Shown: positions 46,723 through 59,563 of the stretch, piece by piece | Layout: each line of letters opens with the position of its first letter | How positions within the stretch are numbered: the stretch's first letter is position 1 | NCBI GenBank assembly: GCA_025766275.1 | Contig: JAFKAC010000072.1 | Coordinates: 238,281 to 302,280, forward strand | Reading direction: 5' to 3' | DNA length: 64,000 bases | Origin: Lactarius indigo | Taxonomy: Eukaryota > Basidiomycota > Agaricomycetes > Russulales > Russulaceae | Notes under the pieces: generated by a model | What the model was told of the DNA's origin: nothing | The model's input: only the letters and a program-made list of their open reading frames with translations | Databases searched by the model: none | Made by a program: the position numbers and the translations under genes

Positions 46723-47744
46723 TGTCATCCCGCTATTCATCATATATTCGCACCGGAGGTGTCGTATCACGGTATTTATTTTCCCTACGACCTGAGGTTC
46801 TCATTTGGGTATTGAGTTTCTTTCTCAACTGTCTTGGTTCGTCCATATTGCTACACACGTACAATGGGCAGGTATCCTTTCGGTCGTCCTTGATGCCTCC
46901 TTGCCTATCTGGAGGTCGCTTGTCGTGCAGGAATGCAGATCAAATTACAACTTCACAGGCCGTTAAAAAATGAATTGGGCATTTCGCATACGTGAATATG
47001 ACGGACAATGTTCTGCCTAGCAGACGTCAAACTCCACAAAGTGGGCAAGCGTCATTTCAGAGCAGGGGATAGGACGGCGGTAGATGATGAACCATCGTGT
47101 TATGTGCGCCCGTCTGCGTACAGCATTGTACAATCATAAAACCGAGCAACAAGGACGTGGGCAGTGCAGAGGGGACGCGATTACGCTGCGGTGTCCGCAA
47201 GCGTATCTCCATCTGAGAGGAGAGATTCTCGCTTCCCTAGAACCTTCTCAACTTAAGATAGAACACCGAAATCATTGAGTACCCAGAAAGGGTCTACGCT
47301 ACGGTGGTTTCTGTTCCGGCAACGGATCGGGCGGTGATCCCGCCACTAGCGGCCTGATAGGGACAAAATATAGTGCCTGTGGCCGCGGTTGGACTGGATG
47401 GCCACGCTAACACGCAGCTCTCTGTTCGATAAATACAGTACGCCGTGCGCCTCGACGCGCCATAAATAATTAAGTTCACAGTTATTTTTGGATCGGCAAG
47501 GGAGCTTGTCGAACATCGCCTTGCACCGGAACGGTCTGCACAGCCCGCATCCGCACAAGTACCACACCCAAACGAGCTTAGCATTACTTCCCCGTTGTGT
47601 GGTTGACCCTCCGCAACTTCAACCGCCGGTCTTCCTTAACACCCATTTGAACGCCTTCCTTCCTTCTCCACGACCCCTCACATCCGCCCCAAGTCGGCGT
47701 CACCCTCTGCGACACTTTAGCTTTAACCTCCCGGCTAACTTGAC
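46723..47744. other. Intergenic region
   Basis: No supported gene; short ORFs only. The last part is the upstream region of the Rho gene. Confidence 0.4.
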
Positions 47745-48789
47745 ATGTCGTCCCAAACCCCAGTGCGTGTCCCGCCTTTTCTCTGACAGTGGCCGTGGCC
47801 TCTGACTCTCGGTCCTGCGTAGCTCCGACGGAAGCTGTCATAGTTGGCGACGGTAAGCGCGTCACTGTCCCACCTTGAACACGTTCCGAACGCTACCCCA
47901 AAGGTGCTTGTGGCAAGACATCATTATTGTGTTCCTTTGCTCTTGGGGAGTTCCCCAAGGAATATGTGAGTCGCCATCCATTGTCTGTCAACATGGTTGG
48001 TGACATTTATTTCAATGCGTCAGCAACCGAGTACGTTTGTGCTTCGGTGACAACAACCGCTGCGCACCAACTAAACACGTATCCGTAGCTATTTTTGAAA
48101 ACTATGTCGCCGAAATCCGGCTGGATGGAAAAGCCGTACAGCTAGCGTTGTGGATACCGCGTATGTTGCCTTGCTACGACTTTCATCGCACCACAAAGCT
48201 CACAGAGCTGCCCAGAGGTCAGGAAGAGTACGAGGTTAGTCCCCATCACATGACCAGCAGCTTTTTGGAGAATAGTCTTTGACCCTCGCACAGCGGCTAC
48301 GACCACTCTCCTATTCCAAGTCTCATGTGATCCTCATTGCCTTTGCAATCGACACCCCCGACTCGTTGGATAATGTCACTGTCAAGGTACGCGTCGATCA
48401 TTGCGACCGTCACTCGCGTTGTGCTGACCTCACCGTACCCTGTTGGTAGTGGATCGAGGAAGTGCGGTCTATATGTGGTCCCGTCATCCCCATCATCATC
48501 GTGGGTTGCAAGGCAGACTTACGCCCAACCCGTAATGACCCGAATATTGACCGATACGTGTCGCGGGCGCAGGCAGAGCGAGTCGCCTCAGTCTATTGGG
48601 GCGCGCGCATACAAGGAGTGCTCGGGCCCTCAAGATTGAGGGTGTAGACGACGTGTTTGAGGCTGCTACTCGCGCGAGCATGTGCTGATGCGTGAAGGTG
48701 TCTCCGGCGGCACCAACGCAAGACGACGGAGCAGCATTTCTGGCGAACTTGACGCGAGTCATGGGGGGAGGTGCTGCATCATATGTTAG
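47745..48789 (+). CDS. Rho-family GTPase (Rho1/Rho2 class), frame-broken in this sequence
   Basis: Exons recovered by homology: GDGACGKTSLLCSFALGEFPKEY (P-loop), QPTIFENYVAEIRLDGK (switch I), LALW..TAGQEEYE (G3), RLRPLSYSKSHVILIAFAID, WIEEVRSICG, GCKADLR (TKxD-type G4), GARAYKECSAL (G5). With the last shift corrected the tail ends CCIIC at TAG 48787-48789, a prenylation box next to a second Cys as in Rho2-like proteins. One-base problems near 47839, 48153, 48594, 48632 and 48683 break the frame. It regulates wall synthesis and polarity in relatives. Confidence 0.8.
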
Positions 48790-49009
48790 AGTCGGGCGTC
48801 GTCCGCATGTTAATGGACGTTGATTTATATTTTGTCTTCTTCGCCCGTGTCGTTCTCGCATGATATGTATCCTCATCTCAGGCATTGGAAGCGGCTTGTG
48901 ATTTAATGCACCCAGTTTACGTGGACTAGTCAAGCTTCCTTTTTGAGAGCACACACACCCCCAGTTGAGAACGGCGACTCTGGTTCTCACACCGCAGACA
49001 GGCTCAGTC
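48790..49009. other. Short intergenic region Rho / APS kinase
   Basis: About 220 bp, no feature recognised. Confidence 0.4.
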
Positions 49010-49872
49010 ATGGCGACTAACCTTACTTTCCATCCCGGTTCGCTCCTGGCATCTCCATATTCCGACAGGTGCGCGATCGCTCACGACATCCACAGGATCC
49101 GTCGATCACCATGAAAGGGTGGATTTCCTTGCAACAGAGTGGTATCACCATCTGGTTCACTGGGCTCAGCGCGAGCGGAAAGGTCGGATCAGTCCAGACT
49201 TGTGAAAAACAAGGGGATCTCACTGTTAGCTCTTCGCCCCGTGACAGTCTACGATCGCATGCGCCTAGAGCAGCACTTGCTTCATCTCCATAAGTTTACG
49301 TATAGACTGGACGGAGACAACATTCGTTACGGACTGAACAAGGACCTTGGATTCGACGAGAAGTCTCGCAACGAGAATATCCGCAGAATCGGCGAGGTGC
49401 GGCGTTTCGAGTTCCTTTGCGGTTTCCCCTGATAGATATCACCTTTCCCCTCGTAAGCTTAGGTCTCTAGACTGTTTACGGACGCTGCGTGCATCACGCT
49501 GACCGCGTTCATTTCACCCTACCGCGCTGATCGCGCTCTCGCTCGCAAGATCCACGAAGAAGCAGGTCTGAACTTTATGGAGGTCTTTGTCGACGCACCT
49601 CTTGAAGTCGTGGAACAACGTGACCCAAAAGGTCTTTACAAAAAGGCAAGGCTTGGCGAGATCAAAGGTGCGCGATAGGTGGTTTTAACGACGACGTTGA
49701 GTGTTCTCAGATCGACAATTTCCTCCTGGATGATTCAGAGTTTACAGGAATCTCCGCACCGTACGAGCCACCGCTCGATGCAGAATTACACATCAAAACT
49801 GCTGAATGTGACGTAGAAGAGGCAGTCCGAATAATCATAGGTTATCTCCTAGAAAAAGGCTATATCATTTAG
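49010..49872 (+). CDS. met14: Adenylyl-sulfate (APS) kinase
   Basis: Start [10 protein letters not shown], then [15 protein letters not shown] (P-loop), split by an intron before [95 protein letters not shown], and ISAPYEPP ... [15 protein letters not shown] to TAG at 49870. This is the full family order at usual length (about 200 residues); it phosphorylates APS to PAPS in sulfate assimilation. Two one-base breaks: near 49126 (extra base) and at 49264 (a CC where CCC is needed to join GCALEQ). The splice [10 protein letters not shown] uses the acceptor before GTCTCTAG. Confidence 0.9.
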
Positions 49873-50021
49873 ACTAGTGCTCATGAGCATAGATTTGATT
49901 AGGCCGTTCTCCTTTCCGGAGACTACTCGACAAAATTATTGATGATGCGTGTAACTTAGTATACCGGTTCATCGGAGTGGTCGTGGACGGGGGAGTATAT
50001 GAGCGGTACTACAGCTGTGTC
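49873..50021. other. Short convergent intergenic region
   Basis: 3' ends of APS kinase (plus) and Ste20-like kinase (minus) face each other; nothing else recognised. Confidence 0.4.
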
Positions 50022-52892
50022 TCAGCGGGCGGCTAGTGCCAGCGTGCTGTTGTCTCCATTATCTTTCAGCTCTCCGACGTTGGCGCCGGTGTCCACGTCC
50101 TCTGTTTCTTCTTCTATCCGGTCCTCGCTGGGCCGCTCCAAATCGAGTTAGGCCTACTTCAGCCGTAAACAAGCATTGGACCAGATCGTCTACAATGCGT
50201 TCGAGCTCGGCGTGGGTCTCTTCATGGGAAAACATGAGGGCTTCAAAATCCAACTTCCGAATTTGAGGCAACGGGGGTAGAGACGCGTCACGCCGGTGCG
50301 CAAGCGGAGACAAGGAAACAGGTGCCGAGGGCGAATAAGTATGTGGATCTGAACTGGTCATTGCACTATTAGATTTTTCGATGGCGCTCAGGTTCGATAA
50401 CGAAGAATTCGCAGAAAGCAGATTGACACTGTCAGAGGAGGGTACGAAAGAGGAGTACAGGTGACTTGGGGTAGGCGTGAAGGATTTCGGGTTTGAGTGC
50501 AGTGTTGTCGGGGAGGGAGGCAGGAGGTCAGACATCCCAAGTTGGTGCTCCGAGGTCAGCGCAGGAACCTGAAAAGGGTGATTGTCAACTACACACAAAG
50601 GAATGATATGAAAAAATTACCTTCAACACGTCCTTGAGCCCTGGAACACCAGAGAGGTCGCCCACTCCGCCGGCGGAGTTTCCGCTCCGACCCCTCGCAG
50701 GCTTTGAGGACGTCTTCGTCTGCGGTACAGTAGGGAGTGTCTCCATCACTGCCAGCGATGCAAGTCTATGGAGGCTGGGCCTCCGGGATCTGTGCCCACC
50801 AGGTGATGGTCCCGCATGAGGGTCGGGCGGTACATCGTCGGCGGGCGTCGCAGAGCGAGATCTTCCTAGAACCGGCGGCCAAACCAGGTGGAGATGGCCG
50901 TCGGGGAGCGCTAGCGGTATTCGTGCATCGAGGGAGTGCGTGGAAGTGTGGAGGGAAACAGGGGTGTTTGATGCACCGGCTCGAGTTGGCGATATACGAG
51001 CCCGAACCCGAAGTACAGAGCTGGAGAATGATGAGTCAGATGAGGGTGTGTGCTCGGGAAACTGGAAATCAGGGGGAAGCGGTGAATTCTGTTCTAGACT
51101 TGGGCGCGGTCCCTGCGTGCTACTTTGCGAACGTTTTCGAGAAGCGGGGCTTCTCCTCGCAGTCGCCGTAGACTTGACATCCGCTGGTGGACCGTCATCT
51201 TTGCTTATCGCGGGAAGATTTGCTTCATGTCCTGGCCTATGGAAAACTGCTTCTAGCTCTGGGTCGCTTGGGCCCAGACGCGGATCACGACGTCCTACAA
51301 ACTTTGATACAATAGTGTTATTTCCAATGGCATAGTCTCAGACGTCGGAGAGCCGGGGGCAGTGGAAGGCCTCTCGATATGCCCTACATGTGACGATGAC
51401 GAATTGCCTTGGTCTTCAAAGCCATTGATCACCTTTGCTTTCGTGCCTCGGGAAATGGTACGGGGAGGAAACGCAAATGTCGCAGTGCTTAGATTTGGAC
51501 CATCTTCAAAACTACTTTCTATTCGCAAAGTCCGTCTCGCTGCTCGATCACGCGGAACAGAGGGCGGGGTGGGGGCGGGGGTGGGACGACGGGCGAAGGT
51601 GGAGGGAGTGGCGAGTTGGGGATCGTAGAAGCGACTTCCTTGCTAGACGAATTGAACCCAGGGATACGGAAGGGATCTGGGACACTAGCAGTGTCACTGT
51701 CGAAGAGGTGGCGTAGGGAGGTAGGCAGTTTGGACGGCTGCGGCCGAACAGTGGCGAGATTCCCATCCTCGTTTGCGGCTTGAGGGGAGCCCGATCCGGA
51801 CATATCGAAGGACCGCCCGCGCACAGTATCGAATTCCCATGGATTCTCGTCAGACTCGAGGTTTTCAGAGCTGATATAATAGGTCAATATCCATTCTCGT
51901 AGGGCAGTGGCACGGCTCTTACTCATTCTCCTTCTCCCAGGGTAGAGGCTCTGAAAGATCCGACGGCTTGGAGCCACTCTTCTCCCAAGCACCGTACCGA
52001 GTAACAGGTCTTTCAAGATGGTGACCGGGGCTTTCGAAGCATTTTTGATCCATCTTGTTTTCAGGAGTTCTTCTGCAGTTAGACGCTATAAGAAGTTAGT
52101 AGGAAGATGTGAGATGTCGAGTGTTGACAAACATCGGGAGGGGACTCCGTAAGGGTGAAAGGAATGAAATCACGGAGATCTTTGCTGCCTTCATTTTCAG
52201 CCAGCCTCGGGGGTTTGACCTTTGGGATCATCTGAATCACCTTCATGTGAGCTACGCGGAAGTGAGGAGGGCTGCCTTTAATCATTTCGTAAATCATTAT
52301 GCCTAGACTCCAGATGTCGGCCTTGGTGTCATACGCGGGAACGGGTTGGGCGACTTCGGGAGCCATCCAATACGGTGTGCCAATGAAGGTATTACGCTTG
52401 CTATTGGTTGTTGCCAGGAGTGCGGAAACGCCAAAGTCACAGATCATGACCTTCCCTGATGCAGTGACTAGGACGTTGGCCGCTTTGATGTCGCGATGGA
52501 TGACGTTGGACTTGTGTAGATAGTTGAGACCAATAAGAACTTCGCGCACAATGACGACAACATACTTCTCCTCTAAAGAGTTGTTGGGAGAAGACTGCAT
52601 AAGACTGTAGACGCTTCCACCTTGAGCGAATTCCATCACAATCCAGACGCGGGGACCGTCAAGATGACAGCCGTAGTATTTCGTGATTTGGACCATCACG
52701 AAGCTGCGTAAGGAGGGCTACCTCGCGCTGAATGCTGTCCACGTCGTCGCCATCATCCGCGTCGAGGTCAATGATCTTCAGCGCAACTACATTTCCAGTG
52801 GCGCGGTGAATTCCCTTGTGAACGGAGCCGTATGAGCCTTTTCCAACTGTTTCGAGGCGCTGATAGAGCTCGTGGACGGAGGGCTGGGTCAT
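50022..52892 (-). CDS. Ste20/GCK-family serine/threonine kinase (Sid1/Nak1/Don3-like)
   Basis: Start MTQPSVHELYQRLETVG; Gly-loop GKGSYGSVHKG, VALKIID, EVALLTQLRD, then ITKYYGCHLDGPRVWIVMEF, catalytic VIHRDIKAANVL, DFGVSALL, GTPYWMAPEV, DIWSLGIMIYEM. After the kinase domain LTAEELLKTRW..KAPVTILKDL, a long Ser/Pro-rich regulatory region and a C-terminal helical, acidic tail ending at TGA 50022-50024. This is the order of fungal germinal-centre kinases of the Sid1/Nak1/Don3 group (septation and polarity). Frame breaks near 52686 (between GPN and ITKYY) and near 50145 (before the acidic tail). Confidence 0.85.
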
Positions 52893-53068
52893 AACTCAGC
52901 GGGACTACAGGATGTCATGAACCAGTGCGGAGAGCAGCAAGGGTCCGCGTGCTAATACGTTATTGAACGTGCCCGCTGCCGACCCGCGTTGTTGTTCCCG
53001 TTGTCCGGCCCGGGGTCAAACCAAACCGGAAGCTGAGGGATCTAATCCATGAGATTCAATCCCACAAT
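52893..53068. promoter_or_regulatory. 176-bp divergent promoter, kinase / eIF2B gamma
   Basis: The two start codons are 176 bp apart in opposite directions, so both genes must be driven from here. No box named with confidence. Confidence 0.5.
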
Positions 53069-54947
53069 ATGGATTTCGAGGAGGCCAACGCTAAGCTCGT
53101 ATCTCACGAGTTTCTTGCCGTCGTGCTGGCAGGATTTGGAACGAGTACGTCGGAGCTCCCTAATTGATCGATCTTCTCTTTGACCACCCCTTCCAGGCTT
53201 ACTCCTCTGACTAGCGATCATGGGGACGAACCATGTCCAAAGGCATTGCTCCCGTCGCGAATAGGCCGATGATAGATTTTCCCCTGACGTGGCTCGAGCA
53301 GTCTGGTATCACAGGCATGTTTTCCGACTTGATCTTTTCGTCCTGTCCAACATAACCTGATTTCAGAGGTGCTGCTTATTTGCCCGACGGCACATCGCCC
53401 CAGTATCTCCCACCATATCCACTCTGATACCTCTTCGTCCTCCTACCCGTCTCTCCACGTGGATGTTCAAACATACGACGAATCGCCGGACCAACCCATC
53501 GGGACTTGTGCAGTGCTCAAGCATTTCTCTAGCCGAATACAGCGTGATTTTGTTTTACTCCCATGCGACTTTGTCCCTCCTGAGGACTTGTCCCTGACCA
53601 CGATACTAAACAAATACCGCATTGAGTCTAACCTGGGTGGCGCTATCGTCACCTCTTGCTGGTTAAAGGCTCGTGTTTCAGACGTGGGTGGCATACCCGA
53701 TGAATGGAACCCAACTCGCACTTCCGTCCCTATTATCTGGGACAAAAAGTCCGGCACCCTTCTCCACGTTGATACGCCGGACGATCGTGATCGCAATGCT
53801 GACGAGCTTGAGATTCGAATGTCTTACTTTCTCGGTCTGTATCTTCTCATGAAGAGGCAGGTTAACTGACCCCGATCTCGAAGATATCCTATAGCATGCC
53901 TATCGTCCCGATATACAGACTCTCACGTATATGTTTGCAAGCGATCAATTCTCGATGTTCTTCACCAAAAGTCGACGTTTGATTCTTTTCGGAAGATTTC
54001 TTACCTTGGTTGTGCAAAATTCAATATCAGAAGACAAAACAGGACAAGTACGGTCGAGGTTGTCGTCTCGTTTATCGTCTGCATAATGCATTGACCATCT
54101 CCTCACCAGTGTTAAGGTCTACGGGGCTAAGGCAACACATGATCTGGCGCTCCGGCATTCCACCCTGTTCAGTGGTTCGATCCGTGCTCAAGATCCATCG
54201 TCAAGAGATTCCAGCTCCCCGTCCTTGAAGCCGATTCCGTTTTCAGTTCCGTCATCTCCTACACACCCAAAAATCGGCGACGAGCCATTGGAGAGCTTCA
54301 GGATTGGACTTGTAATACATGATACAGGTTTTGTTGGAAGGGTGAACAACGTCGCAACTCTCTTCGAGGTGAACAGACAGGTGTGCTTGGTTGTAAGCAT
54401 GATCTGTGGACGAAAATTGATAGCAAACGAAGTTCCTCAGCAGAGCGAATTATGCACTGCCCACAGACCCGGAGAACCGGGCGCTCATTGATGCCAAATC
54501 TCAAATTTCATTGGATTCGATGATTGGGACTTCTACGAAGATCGGCGAAAGAACTACAATCAAGCGCTCTGTCATAGGTCGACATTGCGTGATTGGAAAA
54601 ACGGCGCGTGTTATTGGCTGTGTGCTGCTGGATCATTGTGTCGTCGGAGATGGGTAACAATTTCGACGCTCTGGTTTCTGAGAAACTCACCAAGGTATTC
54701 TCAGTGCTAAACTTGAAGCATGCATTTTGGGCAGGAATACGAAGGTAGGCGCCAAAGCAGAGCTATTGCGAAGCTTGACACAGGCGGGATATGAATTGAT
54801 GCTGGGGGTACGAACACTTTGCTTGACTTGTCGCGTTTTGTGCTGAATGAGGCTATGTAGCGACAATCCGGGGTGAGAGGTTAGGTATCAGACTGGACAG
54901 AACATCCTCAGTCATCCACCGACGATGAAGTGTCCGAGGAAGAATAA
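53069..54947 (+). CDS. gcd1: Translation initiation factor eIF2B subunit gamma
   Basis: Start MDFEEANAKLVSHEFLAVVLAGFG (nucleotidyltransferase-like N-terminus), LTPLTSDHGDEPCPKALLPVANRPMIDFPLTWLEQSGI, then QRDFVLLPCDFVPPEDLSLTTILNKYR. The second half has DSHVYVCKRSILDVLHQKSTFDSFR, and the left-handed beta-helix with hexapeptides (STKIGERTTIKRSVIGRHCVIGKTARVIGCVLLDHCVVGDG). It ends with an acidic tail (DDEVSEEE) at TAA 54945-54947, as usual for this subunit. Part of the guanine-exchange complex for eIF2. One base appears missing at about 53995 (AAG-ATTTC). Confidence 0.85.
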
Positions 54948-55140
54948 CTGTAATTCTGTATTTTTTTTGTTTTTATTTCGAGAAGATAGATACTGTGCCT
55001 GTACCGTGACGCGTTCTGAGCGCGTCGAACGCGGTTGTGGCAGTGGGCGCGCGTCATGTGATGTATGAGTGAGCCCTACATCGGCCAACTCGACTCTGAA
55101 TTGTCGCTACGGTCTGTTCTCTTCCCCTCAAGCCCGACCC
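54948..55140. other. Short intergenic region
   Basis: No feature recognised apart from a T-rich stretch near 54961. Confidence 0.4.
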
Positions 55141-58100
55141 ATGTCCACAACTCCCGGAAAAGTGCGACAATCTGCAATACCCACTCCAGGAAAGACAAGC
55201 GGTATACCCACTCCCGGACGCTTACGTTCCTCTTCTATTGCTTCTCAACAATCTGCTCAGCTTCCTCAAGAGTCAGACTCCATGTCCCGTGCCTTTGCCG
55301 ACGCAATCAGGCAAATGACCCCGCTCTTCACAGGGCGGGTCGAGTCAGTGAACCTGGGAATCCTTCGCTATCTCCAAGGGCACCGCTCTCCTTTCTTCCG
55401 CAGTCTGGTCGCCGGTCTGTTACAGGTCGGCCATCTTCCGCTGCGTCTTCTTCCTCACATGCCGGAGCGACACCGGCACGACCTACCCTGCCAGCACGCA
55501 CCAAAACCCCTTCTGTCCGTCCACCCAGTAGACAGTCCGATACTTTCATACGAAGCTCGAGTCGTGTCGGGAGGTCGTTTGAAGTCGGGGATAACGTCAG
55601 GATAGAGAGCCTTGGGTTCGAAGGAACCCTCCGATATCTAGGGGAGATAGTCGGAAAGACAGGTCAATGGGCTGGCGTTGAACTTAGCGGTGGGTTTGTC
55701 GGGAAAGGGAAGAATGACGGAAGCGTCGATGGGTGAGTCACATATCTACCGACCCCAATCTCCTCGGCTTTCACAATTATGCTCAAGGCTCAATAACCCT
55801 GCCGTGAGCAGATAAGGGGCCACGCTCGGTCATTGATCCTTGAGTCTTCTTCGGTCGATGTGCTGTTCTTGCAGTCTCCATGTGATTACGCTAACATTCC
55901 TCATTGCTCAGAAAGCCCTATTTTGTATGCCCACCCAAGTGTGGCGTGTTTGTCGCTGCTGCAAAGCTTTCTGCGCCTACCGTAGGTGTTGGCGCGATGT
56001 CACGGCCGTCGAGCGTTGCTTCCTCGGGGGGTGGTCGCGTCACCCCTTCTTACTCTTCTGGACGCATCACTCCATCAAACTCGGCGCGACACACTCCATA
56101 TTCTAATGGGCGTGTCACGCCCGCCTCGTCCACATCTCTCATACCGTCGGAGGCAGTGACGCCTTCCGCGCGTCCACGAATCAAAACGGCTACTACCCCT
56201 TAACGGTAATGTACAGAGTGTTTCGTTTCCAACGCATTTCTCATTCTGTTAGGATTAAAACGAAACGGGAGTCGGACCCTCGAGCCCGCAAGCCCAAGTC
56301 GAACATCTGCGACCGCCAGTCCCACAAGGTTCGGTGGGCCCACCTCTCTTTCAACAAGCACTGGGATCTCAAATATGGGGTCTCCCTCTCTAAAGACCCC
56401 AAAGCCTGGCATGGGGGTCGTGGTTGGCGTTGGCGTTGGCCTCCCTTCCACGACGCCTACAAAAAGCCGTACGTCCTTGCTTACACCAAAGCAAAGATTA
56501 CCTAGTGCGGTCGCCATGCCCCCTCCACCATCTCCCTCTCACGGTCGCACTGTTTCTCTTAACGATTACCCATCTGACTCTGAATCTCATCACGACACGT
56601 TCAATACCTCTGATCTCAATCTAGTGGGAAAGCAATCCAAGACAAGATCGCTAGCCTTCTCTCTACACGCAAGTCTCCATCGGCCGACATCAGTCCCACG
56701 TCCGGGGCGATGCCTTCTCTCGGTCACTTAAACGGAGGGATACCTCCTGACGACCGAGTAGCCGAGTTGGAGGCAGAAAACCAGAGGTTGAACATTCTCA
56801 TAAGCGGCCTTCAAGGGGAAGAACTCGAACACAGCCGTCGAACCAATAGCATGCGTGAAGACCGTGACCAGGCGCTTTCACGTGTTACCGAGCTGGAAGC
56901 GTCCGTAAAGTCGGTCGAACGTAACTGCATGACAGGGAACTCAAGATCGAGGTGCTCGAGCGTTCATTGTCAAATACCTCGGCCGATACGGAGAAGGCTC
57001 GCGCTGACGGTGAAACCCGTCTGCGTGACTTGCAGTCGCTATTAGACGACAAGGAGGCGTTATTGTGTAGCTTGAAGGAGTCGCTCGCGCTAAAGGAGGG
57101 CGCCGAGACAGAAACCCATACGCTCATTACCGCGAAGGATGCAGAAATCAACCTATTGGAAGCACGCGTGAAGAAAGCATATGCTGACATTGAAGAGGAA
57201 CGCCGAGAGCTTTGGGGTCAGGTCGATGCACTGCGGCATGCAGGGCAGGTACGCATTCGAGGGCATGCTATCTACATCCGCGCGCTGACGGTTTTGAAAG
57301 GAAACGATTGCTTTATACGAAGAGCGATTGAGTACTGCCGAAGCCAAGCGCTATGAGATGGAAGATTTGATTGGATCTCCGGGAGCAACTACGGGGTCAG
57401 ACTCAAGCGCCGTCTCCCACTTCCGCTGCCCGTCACTTGTCATCTGCCACACAAATCGAGAACGAAGCTCTAAGGGAGCAAGTCGTTCACCTTCAGAAAA
57501 AACTCACTATCACGGAGGATATGCTGGAAGAAGTGCGCGTGACGGCGGAGAAGGACGAGGCGGCAGTTCGCGAAAGGATGCGCCGCTTTAAGAGAAAGAG
57601 GAGCTCCTGAAGCAACAGGTGCTGATTGCGAGTCAGAGATTACTCGGGTCGTCAAATCGGAAAACAACGCTCGAGCCCGAACCGAGGAAGTTGGGGAAGC
57701 GTTGCGCGAAGTACAGTTGCCCTCGAGAATGCCCAGGTGGAGATCGAAGGACTCCGCGCTGAAATTGCGGTAATGGAACTTTCAAGGTGTTCTGGAGAGT
57801 GCACTAATGGAAGTCTTGCAGAATTTGGAAGGCATTGCAAGCCTCTCCTCGCGGATCCCACTGACAAACCTACTGAGTCCGCTCAGCGATTGACGTCGGA
57901 GCACATGCACTGCACGGAAGAGATTTCCCGTTAAAGAGCCAACTTGCAGAAGCTACGAAGGTTCCTCAGGGTATCATGGTGTCAAGACATCTCCTGCATC
58001 TGAACATCTGCAGAGACCATTGAAGAGCTATTAGTTGAAAAAGCCAGCGTGAGATACATTTCATGCTTGCTGCTATTATGGCTGACGGTGTTCCAGCTCG

Positions 58101-59351
58101 AAAACATTCAAAGCGACTTGCAGGCGAAGCTCATCGAAGAGACTAAAACTGTCGTTGACTTGCAGGAACGTCTCGATCGTAGTCTTACAGAGCTTGAAAC
58201 CACGCGTAAGAAAGCCCATCGTGACACACCTGTGTCCGATAGTCTTCAGCAAGCCGGTAAACGTCTCCGTCTTCTACACGACATGAGTCCATCCCGAGCT
58301 CGGTTCGTGAAGAGCTGGCTGGACTGAAGTAAGCCCACCTTATTCATGTTTTCTTTCGTGGATTCGCTCATGTTTATACCTCAAAGGCACATCGTTCAGG
58401 AGTTGCAAAAGGAAAACGCCAATGCAGCCCATCAGAACAAACTTTTAGAGTCGGAGAACAAGTTACTCTCATCTGAAGTTGAGCAACTTCGCAAGGCTAG
58501 TCTACTGACCGCTGGCGACCAAAGAAGATTGTTGATGCAGATTTACAGACAAAGAAGCTTTGGAAGACTCGCGAGCACAAACCCACCACGAGGAAGCTAG
58601 CCCTCAAGAAGATGCCTCCGTACCCTCTGGAGACGCGGTATCGTTGCAAAAAGCAATGCGTGAGATGCGGTCGCGATACGAGGTGAGTAGTGCTCCGTTT
58701 CCGATCCGGAACTATCTCACCGTCGGCTTGTAGATCGACCTTGAGCAGCTGCGGAAGCGATTGACGGAAGCCGAAGCTAAAAGTGCGAGGACAGTCCATG
58801 ATGTACGGTTCCAAACCTCTCCTTTGATCGGTTCCGGGCTGATTGGTCCTCGGTTCAGCTTAACAAAGAAGTTGGCGAGCTAGAAAGTTTGATCGAGACC
58901 AAGGTGAGCCCGCAACGTCGCGTCCCTGAATAGTTTAGCCAACAAATTATATGTTCAGATTTATCGAGAGGTGAGCCTGCTTGTAACCAGAATATGGTTA
59001 ACAGTGCTTAAAGGGCGACAGGACGAGCTCGAACAAGAAATAGAACAACTGAAGGAGAAACTCGCACGCAGTGAAAAGAAAAGCTCAAAGCGTGCAAATC
59101 AGGCGATGAGTCTACTTTCGGCAGACTCTTTGGATTCGTTGTCAGATGCGAACCAGGGTACCTTAACCGGAGACGTGTGTGAGATTTGTGAGCAGCCCGG
59201 TCACGACATCTTCACCTGCGATCTGCTACGGGGCAGCGCGGCGCCGGCCCCTGGAGGTAAGGATGCGGCGCCCTCCGAGTTATTCTGTGAGGACTGCGAG
59301 AATTACGGGCACGTCGCGGCAGATTGCCCTCACTCTATGGATGTCTTTTGA
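55141..59351 (+). CDS. CLIP-170/Tip1-like microtubule plus-end protein
   Basis: Start at 55141 (MSTTPGKVRQSAIPTPGK); 55069 is in frame upstream but unlike relatives. A single CAP-Gly domain near 55570-55960: VGDNVRIES, GTLRYLGE, WAGVELSGG, the GKNDGS signature, and CPPKCGVFV after an intron. Next come Ser/Thr-rich linker, a long heptad coiled coil (about 56700-59090 across several introns, for example ELEAENQRLNILISGLQ, EVEQLRKASLL), and at the end two CCHC zinc knuckles, CEICEQPGHDIFTC and CEDCENYGHVAADC, as in CLIP-170. Frame breaks near 55310 (missing G) and near 56200; more are possible in the coiled coil. Confidence 0.88.
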
Positions 59352-59563
59352 GTCAACAGTGGATCGGATCAGATATACCTTATTGTTGGATGACATGCTT
59401 TCGTTCTTTGCCTTTACCTTGCTATGTACTCATTCAAGTATACCCGATCTAGTAATCGTAATCGAGGGGTTGGAGTGCCAGAATGACGTCAGTGAAGCAT
59501 CATACTGTGTATATGCAGTATTTAGGTCGCAGCCAGACGCACAAAGGTACTACTGCTACAAGC
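59352..59563. other. Short intergenic region
   Basis: No feature recognised. Confidence 0.4.

Noticed and set aside
47745..48789. Calling the Rho GTPase a pseudogene
   Set aside because: Splice sites and all G-box motifs are intact, and neighbouring essential genes show the same one-base breaks, so consensus error is more likely.
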